A DNA stretch of 5,675 bases, taken from contig JAZNWH010000025.1 in NCBI GenBank assembly GCA_045593265.1, forward strand, positions 1 to 5,675, in the 5' to 3' direction. The stretch comes from RGIG8497 sp045593265. Lineage in GTDB: Bacteria; Bacillota; Clostridia; RGIG6154. The notes under the pieces were generated by a model, which saw nothing but the letters and a program-made list of their open reading frames with translations, made no database searches and was not told the DNA's origin. This document shows positions 1 to 5,675 of the stretch, piece after piece. Made by a program: the position numbers and the translations under genes. Numbering within the stretch: position 1 is the stretch's first letter; each line of letters opens with the position of its first letter.

Positions 1-12
1 TTTGGGAACAAT

Positions 13-55
13 AAAAAAACACCGCATCCATTTTTTTCGGTAGCGGTGTTTTTTT
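13..55 (-). terminator. Bidirectional intrinsic terminator after the EAL-domain gene
   Basis: A perfect 13-bp inverted repeat (13-25 with 43-55) has a GC-containing core CACCGC/GCGGTG and A-run/T-run outer arms, around a 17-base loop. Read on the minus strand it ends in a run of seven T and lies about 20 bases past the stop codon of the large sensor gene, as expected for a Rho-independent terminator. Because both arms carry A/T runs it could also stop transcription arriving on the plus strand. Confidence 0.9.
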
Positions 56-73
56 ATAATTCTTATTTTACTA

Positions 74-2977
74 TTAGTTTTCAGACAACATTTCTTCAAA
101 AACTTCTGTTGGTACCGGTTTTGAATAGTAATAACCTTGTAAATAGCAATTCTCAAATTGACGCAAGAACTCAACCTGTGAAAGAAGTTCAACACCTTCA
201 ACAACAACGTCTAAATCCATAGTATGTGCCATTTCAATTAACGCTTTCATAATAACATGGCTCTTGTCGCCTTCACCATCAAGGAATTTTAAATCAAGTT
301 TAATAATATCCAATGGCATTTCTTTTAACATATTAAGTGATGAGTAACCACTACCGAAGTCATCCATAGCAATCCTGAAACCATCTGCCTGAAGTTCACG
401 AATTGTATCGAAAATTTTCCCTGAATCTTCACTGCAAAGTGATTCTGTAATTTCAAGCTCAATATCGTGTGGCTCCAAGTCATACTTTTCAATCAACTCT
501 CTGAACTGACTACGTAATTCACTGCCATAGAAGTGGATTCGTGAAACATTAATGGAAATAGGAACAGTTTTCATCCCTTTTTTCTTTAATTCTGACTGAA
601 AACGACAAGTTTCTTCCCAAACGAAATGGTCAAGCGGGTCAATAAATCCATTGCGTTCAAATATATTAATAAATACACCAGGAGACACAAGCCCCTTTTG
701 GGGATGTTGCCAACGAACAAGCGTTTCACCACCGACAATTGATTCAGTAATCGAATCATATTTGGGCTGAACAACTATAAAGAACTGGCGTTCTGCCAAA
801 GCTTGCTCCATTTCAGACTCAACTTCTTGTTCTAACTGAGCTTGTTTGCGTACGTTATCATCATAAAAATGGATATATTCCGTATATGTGTAGTTTTTGT
901 TACGGGTCGCTTCTATTGCCCTGTCACACATAACGTTAACAGGCATTTCCTTATCTTCTACCAAAAATACACCGTAAACTACTCGAACATCAATATCATC
1001 AAGGAATGTTTTAAAATTCTTAGGAAGTTCTATTTTTTCAAACTCAGATTTTGGAATACACATATAAAAATTATCTATCATAAAACGAGCAAAAATTATG
1101 CGTTGATTTACATCTAATTTCTGCAACTGTGCACCAATTTCTTTTAACAACCGGTCACCTACACTCATACCATAGTGCTCATTTACAACCTTAAAATTAC
1201 AGATATTCATAGAGATAATATAAAAAAGTTCGTTTGATTCTTTAATAAGCTTCTCTGCTTCTTCATAGAAATAAGAACGATTATAAAGACCTGTAATCTC
1301 ATCTTCTCTTGCTTTTTTCTGTAATATTTCAAACTCTCTTCTTTGGATTTTTGCATCAGCTAATTTGTTTGTAAAAATTCCATAACCAATTATTGCAAAT
1401 AACAAAATTAAAACTACAACAATCATCCATTTCCAATTCTGGTAAAAAAAGTCAGAATTCTCAAGTGGATACGGTGACATAAGCAATTCACGTTTTACGA
1501 TTTCGTTAATCTCGTCGTAGGTAATGTGGTGGATTGCTTTATTTATAATATCTATAAGCATCTGTTGTTCTTCTAATGCTACTAAACACACATCATTTCC
1601 GTGGTCAACACCCGGAACAACCGTAAGTTTATCTGAAAACTCAGGTTTCTGCATTAAATAACTTGCACGGTGTGTATTTTGAATTACCACACCAACTTTT
1701 TTATCGGTAAGCGCTTCAAAGCAGGATTTAGCATCATCAAAATACTGAATCTCATAGTCAGGATTTTCCTCAAGAAGCATTGGTTCTAAATATGCTAAAT
1801 CCTTTGTTAAAGCAATAATATGAGATACATATTTATCTTCAACAAAAGCAGCTTTACGCTTAACATATGAAATGGAAACGTTTGTAATAGAATTCGAAAG
1901 AATAGTATCTTCCAAATCACTCATATACTGTAAAGCATTTTGTGTATGTAAAAGAAGGTAACCGTCGTTCATAAAGTCCTTGTAGGTTTCCTGAGAGTAA
2001 TTTTCAACATCTCCGCCTTCAAGAACAATATTGATACCGCTTTTCTGAGAGAGAAGTTTTATAACCTCTGCCCATATACCTTTGGTTTCGCCGTTTTCCA
2101 TATAACAAGATGGATGTTGATCCTGAATAAGCTTAACCTTTATAGTTCCAAGGTTTTTAATGTAATTCAACTCTTCTTTTGTGTAAAGAGGCACACTGCT
2201 TATTGACTCGTGATTAAAATACTTTGCCCTCAAATTACCTTCAAAAGAAGGCTCGTCTAACATAATTTCGTGAAGAACGTCATCTATCTCATTAATTAAA
2301 TTCTGATTTTTAAATTGTGTAATGCAATAAAATGGGTCAGTACCAGAAACATCAACTAATTTAAGCCCTGAAGTCGCATAACGGCTACCAACCACCATCA
2401 TATCAATCCCGCCGTTACTAAGGGCATCCTTCATCTCGTTTACTTTATTAAAATAAACAGCCTCAAATGAAATTCCCGTTTCATTTGCATACTTTTCAAA
2501 GTCGGAAGCAGAATAACTTTCTTCAAGCAACCCTACTTTAATTCCTTGCATCGTTTCGTAGTCCTGGTAGAAATATTTGCTATCTGTTTTTGCATAAAGA
2601 ATAGATGTCTCATAACCGATAGGCATTGACGAATATAAAAATTCTGCCGCACGCTCATCGGTATAGTGAGCAGTACAAATTAAATCGATACTGCCATTGC
2701 GCAATTTTTCAAGCGAATCGTGCCAACTATCATTTTTGACATATTTATACTTCCAACCGGTGTATTCAGCGATTTTTTCAAGATATTCAACACCATATCC
2801 GTAATAGTGTCCATCGCTTTCTTTAATAAACTGAGAGTTGCTGTCATAACCAACTCTTACCACCTTTTCTTCTGAAGCAAAGACGGTTTGCGGAACTATT
2901 AAAAAAGCAACCATCAAAGACAATAAAATACAACAAATTGATTTAACCAGTCTTAAAAATTTGCACATAATTTTCAT
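74..2977 (-). CDS. Membrane sensor: tandem solute-binding domains, degenerate GGDEF, active-type EAL (c-di-GMP phosphodiesterase)
   Basis: 967 residues, complete. Seen: a signal peptide (basic start, hydrophobic 14-29, likely cut after VFA34); a first SBP_bac_3-like domain (about 38-255, with the family T-x-E-R motif at 106-109); a second, more divergent one (about 277-497); a transmembrane helix (517-535); a short basic/helical linker; GGDEF (about 556-708); EAL (about 716-961). The GGDEF signature is replaced by MIDNF (633-637) and the metal-binding Asp residues of the usual DxD by N591 and C593; no RxxD inhibitory site is seen, so cyclase activity is unlikely. The EAL domain keeps E751 (as ETL), N810, E842, D872-D873, K893, E927 and Q947, plus the DFGSGYSS loop. 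Inferred role: extracellular ligand binding controls cytoplasmic hydrolysis of cyclic-di-GMP to pGpG. The degenerate GGDEF may act as a regulatory (GTP-binding) module. The ligand is unknown. The start is ATG, chosen over Met4 because AAGAGG lies 8 bases upstream. Confidence 0.95.
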   Translation of the reverse strand: MKIMCKFLRLVKSICCILLSLMVAFLIVPQTVFASEEKVVRVGYDSNSQFIKESDGHYYGYGVEYLEKIAEYTGWKYKYVKNDSWHDSLEKLRNGSIDLICTAHYTDERAAEFLYSSMPIGYETSILYAKTDSKYFYQDYETMQGIKVGLLEESYSASDFEKYANETGISFEAVYFNKVNEMKDALSNGGIDMMVVGSRYATSGLKLVDVSGTDPFYCITQFKNQNLINEIDDVLHEIMLDEPSFEGNLRAKYFNHESISSVPLYTKEELNYIKNLGTIKVKLIQDQHPSCYMENGETKGIWAEVIKLLSQKSGINIVLEGGDVENYSQETYKDFMNDGYLLLHTQNALQYMSDLEDTILSNSITNVSISYVKRKAAFVEDKYVSHIIALTKDLAYLEPMLLEENPDYEIQYFDDAKSCFEALTDKKVGVVIQNTHRASYLMQKPEFSDKLTVVPGVDHGNDVCLVALEEQQMLIDIINKAIHHITYDEINEIVKRELLMSPYPLENSDFFYQNWKWMIVVVLILLFAIIGYGIFTNKLADAKIQRREFEILQKKAREDEITGLYNRSYFYEEAEKLIKESNELFYIISMNICNFKVVNEHYGMSVGDRLLKEIGAQLQKLDVNQRIIFARFMIDNFYMCIPKSEFEKIELPKNFKTFLDDIDVRVVYGVFLVEDKEMPVNVMCDRAIEATRNKNYTYTEYIHFYDDNVRKQAQLEQEVESEMEQALAERQFFIVVQPKYDSITESIVGGETLVRWQHPQKGLVSPGVFINIFERNGFIDPLDHFVWEETCRFQSELKKKGMKTVPISINVSRIHFYGSELRSQFRELIEKYDLEPHDIELEITESLCSEDSGKIFDTIRELQADGFRIAMDDFGSGYSSLNMLKEMPLDIIKLDLKFLDGEGDKSHVIMKALIEMAHTMDLDVVVEGVELLSQVEFLRQFENCYLQGYYYSKPVPTEVFEEMLSEN

Positions 2978-2985
2978 ATTTGAAG

Positions 2986-2991
2986 CCTCTT
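2986..2991 (-). promoter_or_regulatory. Ribosome binding site of the EAL-domain sensor gene
   Basis: AAGAGG on the minus strand, 8 bases before the ATG at 2977. This spacing supports the first Met; the second in-frame Met (codon 4) would lie 17 bases away. Confidence 0.8.
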
Positions 2992-3017
2992 TTTTATTTT
3001 ATATCAAATACAATTAC

Positions 3018-3045
3018 ATTATAACTTTTTTTATATAAAATTCAA
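3018..3045 (-). promoter_or_regulatory. Predicted sigma-A type promoter of the sensor gene
   Basis: On the minus strand, a -35-like TTGAAT (3040-3045) and a perfect -10 TATAAT (3018-3023) are separated by 16 bases. Transcription would start near 3011, leaving a leader of roughly 34 bases before the ATG, too short for a riboswitch. It lies downstream of two terminators of the preceding operon, which fits independent transcription. The DNA is extremely AT-rich, so chance matches are easy; the perfect -10 and position raise confidence. Confidence 0.65.
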
Positions 3046-3119
3046 GTAATTTTGAGTTTTTACACTTAAATTCGATATTTCAATTTAATTTTTTCTGATT
3101 TTATTATAGTTTATTTAAT
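3046..3119. other. AT-rich spacer upstream of the sensor promoter
   Basis: No gene is seen here. Positions 3001-3120 contain only 16 G or C by hand count (about 13%). The stretch holds A/T tracts that could act as an upstream promoter element, but no clear operator palindrome or riboswitch fold is seen. Confidence 0.5.
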
Positions 3120-3121
3120 AA

Positions 3122-3149
3122 AAAAACGCAACTAAACAGTTGCGTTTTT
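3122..3149 (-). terminator. Strong bidirectional intrinsic terminator
   Basis: A perfect 12-bp stem (3122-3133 with 3138-3149, core CGCAACT/AGTTGCG) closes a 4-base loop. On the minus strand the stem runs into seven T (3126-3120); on the plus strand the arm ends in five T. It is the second hairpin after the GNAT gene and insulates the sensor gene's promoter from the upstream operon. Confidence 0.9.
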
Positions 3150-3158
3150 CTATATATT

Positions 3159-3262
3159 GTTGCCAACCCAAGAACTTGAACCTGTCCTCACCGAATGTGA
3201 ACACAATCGTTGCCGTTGACGGCAAAGCGAAGCAAACGCCGTCAAGTCCTGCTACCCGCACC
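3159..3262. repeat. GC-rich structured intergenic segment; possible dispersed repeat or tRNA-derived remnant
   Basis: By hand count 57 of 104 bases are G or C, against about 13% in 3001-3120 and about 30% in 3301-3366. It contains an 8-bp inverted repeat (3216-3223 with 3238-3245), a competing 6-bp hairpin (3210-3215 with 3220-3225, loop TTGA) and a small 4-bp hairpin (3188-3200). Its ends form an imperfect inverted repeat (3161-3179 with 3242-3260; 11 of 19 positions match). The right end, 3242-3263, resembles a tRNA 3' end: a TCAAGTCC T-loop-like piece and an acceptor-like stretch ending in ACCA. The left end carries CAGGTTCAAGT on the minus strand (3174-3184), also T-arm-like. No complete tRNA can be folded and no convincing protein is encoded. 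Whether it recurs in the genome cannot be seen from this window. Confidence 0.45.
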
Positions 3263-3300
3263 AAAAAGAAAAGTCGCACGAAAGTGCTACTTCTCTTTTT
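3263..3300 (-). terminator. Intrinsic terminator of the kinase/GNAT operon
   Basis: A long hairpin pairs AAAAAGA (3263-3269) with TCTTTTT (3294-3300), AAGT (3271-3274) with ACTT (3289-3292) and GCAC (3276-3279) with GTGC (3284-3287), with two mismatches. The loop is GAAA (a GNRA tetraloop) read on the plus strand. On the minus strand the descending arm is T-rich (CTTTTCTTTTT). It is the first hairpin after the GNAT stop codon, about 66 bases downstream. It directly abuts the GC-rich segment 3159-3262 and may be part of the same unit. Confidence 0.75.
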
Positions 3301-3366
3301 GTACTATTATCTATTCTTTATTATCTCTTCTCTATTCTCTTAAATCCCAAGATATTTCCCCTTCTT

Positions 3367-3825
3367 TTATAATTTACAATACATCTCCTGAGCTTTGGGA
3401 ATAAAACCAAGTTTTTCATAAAGTGAAATAGCATTAGTATTTGTGGTAAGAACATCAAGATTTATAAAACTGCAATTTTGTTCTTTCGCCCAATCTTTTG
3501 CCGAGTTCATCAACGCTGTTCCGAAACCTTTATTTCTGTGAGCTTCCGTTACAATTACATCCATTATATAACAATATTTACCAGGAAGCATAAAGTCAAA
3601 ATCAGGTCTTACCTTTGCCTGAAGCAGAATAAAACCAACAACTGTACCATCGTTTTCGTAAACAAGGATATCCGAATCATCATCCGAAATCGTTTTTTCA
3701 AGGAACTCTATACTTTGGTCGCCCTCTTTTATAAAATCAGGTATCAGTTTTGACATTTCTCTGAATTGCTCACGATACAATTCTGATATTGCAGGTATAT
3801 CGTTATGTATTGCTTTTCTTATCAT
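3367..3825 (-). CDS. GNAT-family N-acetyltransferase
   Basis: 152 residues, complete, and the normal size for a single-domain GNAT. It should transfer an acetyl group from acetyl-CoA to an amine on an unknown small molecule or protein; cytoplasmic, with no signal peptide or membrane segment. Seen: an N-terminal start typical of the family (MIRKAIHNDIPAISELY), a central strand (VVGFILLQA, 62-70), motif A with strand YIMDVIV (86-92) and the acetyl-CoA pyrophosphate loop R97-N-K-G-F-G102, and motif B with LDVLTTNTNAISLYEKLGF (123-141), including N131 and Y136. The ATG overlaps the TGA of the upstream kinase gene by 4 bases (ATGA), and GGGAG lies 8 bases before the ATG inside that gene, so the two are probably translationally coupled. 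Sequence alone does not separate a protein acetylase from a drug or metabolite acetylase. Confidence 0.93.
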   Translation of the reverse strand: MIRKAIHNDIPAISELYREQFREMSKLIPDFIKEGDQSIEFLEKTISDDDSDILVYENDGTVVGFILLQAKVRPDFDFMLPGKYCYIMDVIVTEAHRNKGFGTALMNSAKDWAKEQNCSFINLDVLTTNTNAISLYEKLGFIPKAQEMYCKL

Positions 3826-5516
3826 AAACTATTCTCCCACGCTTCTTTAAGTTCTTTTATATTCTGATAACGCTCTTTTCTATCATTACTTACAGCTTTT
3901 GTTGCAACTGCAAATGCTTCATCTGACAGTTGCCATTCTTCACGAGTGCGATTGTAATTACCAAAAAGAGCAAATGCAAAAGCACCGGCACAATAAACAT
4001 TTGTTACCTCGTCAATATCTGCACCGAGTTTGTATTCTTCGGGAGACTGAAACTTTGAACTGCCCCACATTCTGCCCATATCGTTGACACACGGTTGCTT
4101 TCTGAAAAAGTCAATATCACAGATTGTTGTTTTGTTATTCTCGGCATCGTACATAATACTTCCATCGTAAAAATCAACTGCAACATATCCGTTTGAATTG
4201 GTGTAGTCCAAGAAATCGAGTATATCGTGAAAAACATTAAGCCTGTCCGCAATAGGTAAATTCATAAATCTACGATGTTCTGCAGGGTACATCCTGCCCA
4301 TACAGTCACCGTGAACCCTTTTTAATATTTTTTCAAATGCGTTATTGATTTCTTTTGCTTCAACAAATTCGATGAGATTATTGTGCTTCAAATTCTCATA
4401 TACAGGCAAGGTTGATTTCAAACGCTCAATCGCATCTTCAGGCGTACCATTATATGCTTCAGTCGGCGCACCTGCAAATTTAACAAAATATCTTTCACCG
4501 TCTTTTTCTGTTCCAAAACAGATATTTCCTGAATCCTGGTCATCAAACACTTTGAACACCTTTCCGTATTGGCTTAAAAAGCTGAAATCGAAAGGTGCTT
4601 TCATTTTATATGGAAGACCATCTATGTATTGCAAATAGTAACCCTTGAAATACCAAGTTGGAACAGGGTTCTGCATATTGTCATACCATTCGAGGACGTC
4701 TTTTGCTTGGTTTAGCATTGTCTGAATTTCACCGTCACCGAAAGGTATTGCCCAAGGGATTGATGAAAGCATATTACTGCTAATATAAAGTGCAAGAAGT
4801 TTCCAGAAATCCATTGGTACTTCATCATCAAAATAACCATTGACAATGCCTGAAGCGAAAAGCGGAGCAGACTGTGCACACCATACAATGCGATTGAATT
4901 CTTCCCACGGATCACCGAAATCATATCGGTCAAAATCAATAATAACGATTTTGCCATTTTCAACCATCATATTGCCGATATGATAATCTCCGTGCTGATA
5001 AGTTTGTGGTCTGTTTTTAAGCAAATGTCGGTTAGCTTTTATGTAGTCAATAATATATTCAGCACCGTCAAACTTTATAGGGCAGTCATTATACATCTGT
5101 ATTTTTCTGTCCATTTTCTTGTTAAAACGGATTTCCCAATCTGGTTGGTCAGCAGGTGCAGGGATAGAATGAATTTTATTTAAAATTCTGCCCGCTTCAA
5201 GTCCGAGAGCATACTGCTCGGAGTCAGCAAGTAAAGGCACAACCTCAGTTGCATCTTTGCCATCAATCCAAGTCTGTAATGTATAAACACCCTCGTCACA
5301 CTTGCCAAAGACAACAGGCTTACACATAGGCACACCAAGCTTTTCAACTTGCTTTTGCATAATGTACATATTCTCACGGTTTGCACTCTTTTCAAAAGGT
5401 GTAATACGAAGAAGATATTTAGTTCCATCAGCAGTTATGACACAGTATTTTTTGTCACCCGACCAACCTTTGTTTATAGGTTCTTTTGTTATAAAATCTA
5501 CACTTTGTTCTAACAT
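3822..5516 (-). CDS. APH-fold phosphotransferase fused to a divergent Ser/Thr-protein-kinase-like domain
   Basis: 564 residues from the ATG at 5516. The frame also opens at a TTG at 5522, but AAGGGG ends directly against that TTG and lies 6 bases before the ATG, so ATG is preferred. Seen: an APH-type N-lobe (about 14-85), then the Brenner motif HGDYHIGN (175-182; catalytic D177, metal ligand N182) and IIDFD (metal D194) followed by DPWEEF, all intact. This domain runs to about 298, the full length of a usual stand-alone APH. A second kinase-like domain follows (about 310-564): Lys346 in YFVKF, Glu374, a catalytic-loop-like VAVDFYDGSIMYD (D448, with Ser453 where Asn is usual), CDIDFF in the DFG position, SPEE (491-494) in the APE position, and a terminal Arg helix. 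Inferred: ATP-dependent phosphorylation of an unknown substrate, with the second domain either a protein kinase or a regulator. No signal or membrane segment. Its last bases overlap the GNAT start. Confidence 0.9.
   Translation of the reverse strand: MLEQSVDFITKEPINKGWSGDKKYCVITADGTKYLLRITPFEKSANRENMYIMQKQVEKLGVPMCKPVVFGKCDEGVYTLQTWIDGKDATEVVPLLADSEQYALGLEAGRILNKIHSIPAPADQPDWEIRFNKKMDRKIQMYNDCPIKFDGAEYIIDYIKANRHLLKNRPQTYQHGDYHIGNMMVENGKIVIIDFDRYDFGDPWEEFNRIVWCAQSAPLFASGIVNGYFDDEVPMDFWKLLALYISSNMLSSIPWAIPFGDGEIQTMLNQAKDVLEWYDNMQNPVPTWYFKGYYLQYIDGLPYKMKAPFDFSFLSQYGKVFKVFDDQDSGNICFGTEKDGERYFVKFAGAPTEAYNGTPEDAIERLKSTLPVYENLKHNNLIEFVEAKEINNAFEKILKRVHGDCMGRMYPAEHRRFMNLPIADRLNVFHDILDFLDYTNSNGYVAVDFYDGSIMYDAENNKTTICDIDFFRKQPCVNDMGRMWGSSKFQSPEEYKLGADIDEVTNVYCAGAFAFALFGNYNRTREEWQLSDEAFAVATKAVSNDRKERYQNIKELKEAWENSL
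3834..3838 (-). promoter_or_regulatory. Ribosome binding site of the GNAT gene, inside the kinase gene
   Basis: GGGAG on the minus strand, 8 bases before the ATG at 3825. It lies within the last codons of the upstream kinase gene (the Trp-Glu codons), next to the ATGA stop/start overlap. Confidence 0.75.
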
Positions 5517-5522
5517 ATCCAA

Positions 5523-5528
5523 CCCCTT
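5523..5528 (-). promoter_or_regulatory. Ribosome binding site that fixes the kinase gene start
   Basis: AAGGGG on the minus strand. It ends 6 bases before the ATG at 5516 and directly abuts the in-frame TTG at 5522, so it can serve the ATG but not the TTG. Confidence 0.8.
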
Positions 5529-5541
5529 AATTTACACAATA

Positions 5542-5675
5542 TTATTTCAAATAATCTATACATCCATTCCTGTATTCCAAATATTCAAGAAAATCTTTAT
5601 ATGGAGCTGTTATTAGTCTAGGATCATATAAACTATCATCGCCTTGAAAAAGTTTTTCTTTGCTTTCTAAAACAT
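5542..5675 (-). CDS. C-terminal end of an unidentified protein, cut by the window edge
   Basis: A minus-strand frame is open from the window edge to a TAA at 5544-5542, giving 43 residues. They begin VLESKEKLFQGDD and end EYRNGCIDYLK, with charged and aromatic residues mixed as in a soluble helical C-terminus. The start lies outside the window. I do not recognise the family. The reading is judged real because it is on the same strand as the other genes, is free of stops in AT-rich DNA where stops are common, and ends 25 bases before the kinase ATG with no terminator between, which suggests a shared operon. Confidence 0.6.
   Translation of the reverse strand, partial: VLESKEKLFQGDDSLYDPRLITAPYKDFLEYLEYRNGCIDYLK

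Noticed and set aside
842..1117. Plus-strand open frame of 91 residues inside the sensor gene
   Set aside because: It lies opposite the GGDEF region of a well-supported gene and shows no recognisable domain.
2978..3120. A c-di-GMP riboswitch upstream of the EAL-domain gene
   Set aside because: The predicted leader is about 34 bases and the whole region is about 13% GC, with no conserved GEMM-type core or stable stems.
3159..3263. A complete functional tRNA gene
   Set aside because: Only a 3'-end-like stretch is present. No 5' strand pairs with the acceptor-like end, the T-stem does not pair, and no anticodon arm can be drawn.
3311..3338. Direct repeat CTATTCT (3311-3317 and 3332-3338) in the GNAT 3' trailer
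   Set aside because: Seven bases in a pyrimidine-rich low-complexity tract is easily explained by chance.
3140..3343. Plus-strand open frame of 67 residues over the GC-rich intergenic segment
   Set aside because: It begins inside one terminator hairpin and reads through the other, has no convincing ribosome site, and its low-complexity Ser/Pro/Lys then Leu/Tyr-rich composition is explained by the repeat and the pyrimidine-rich trailer.
3822..5516. Calling the kinase gene an aminoglycoside resistance gene
   Set aside because: The APH fold is shared by many kinases of metabolites and unknown substrates. Nothing in the sequence shows a specific drug target, and the fusion to a second kinase-like domain is unlike the classic resistance enzymes.
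5302..5616. Plus-strand open frame of 104 residues near the right end
   Set aside because: It lies opposite the kinase gene and the partial gene, which have clear protein motifs or operon spacing on the minus strand; it is a shadow frame.

Overview
The window looks like chromosomal DNA from a low-GC Gram-positive bacterium, most likely a gut-type member of the Clostridia. The signs are AT-rich intergenic DNA, strong purine-rich Shine-Dalgarno sites, T-rich hairpin terminators, and a multidomain periplasmic-binding-domain/GGDEF/EAL sensor of a kind common in that class. This placement is inference from style; no marker gene is present. All recognised genes lie on the minus strand, so transcription runs from right to left.

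Reading in the direction of transcription, the right edge (5542-5675) carries the last 43 codons of an unidentified gene. After 25 bases comes a two-domain kinase (3822-5516): an aminoglycoside-phosphotransferase-fold (APH) domain fused to a divergent Ser/Thr-protein-kinase-like domain. Its stop overlaps the start of a GNAT acetyltransferase (3367-3825) by 4 bases. These genes very probably form one operon with translational coupling between the last two. I see no evidence for the substrate of either enzyme. An antibiotic-resistance role is possible but not supported.

The non-coding stretch 2978-3366 holds, from right to left, the operon's 3' trailer, a hairpin terminator (3263-3300), a GC-rich segment (3159-3262, about 55% GC beside a flank at about 13%) with tRNA-3'-end-like sequence and several inverted repeats, a second strong terminator (3122-3149), then the AT-rich promoter region of the next gene. 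The GC-rich segment is the best candidate for something not explained by the genes: a dispersed palindromic repeat or a tRNA-derived remnant.

The left half is one large gene (74-2977) for a membrane-anchored sensor. It has a signal peptide, two tandem extracytoplasmic solute-binding domains, one transmembrane helix, a degenerate GGDEF domain and an EAL domain with its catalytic residues intact. The likely role is a ligand-controlled cyclic-di-GMP phosphodiesterase. It has its own promoter and ends at a bidirectional terminator (13-55), so it is an independent single-gene unit.
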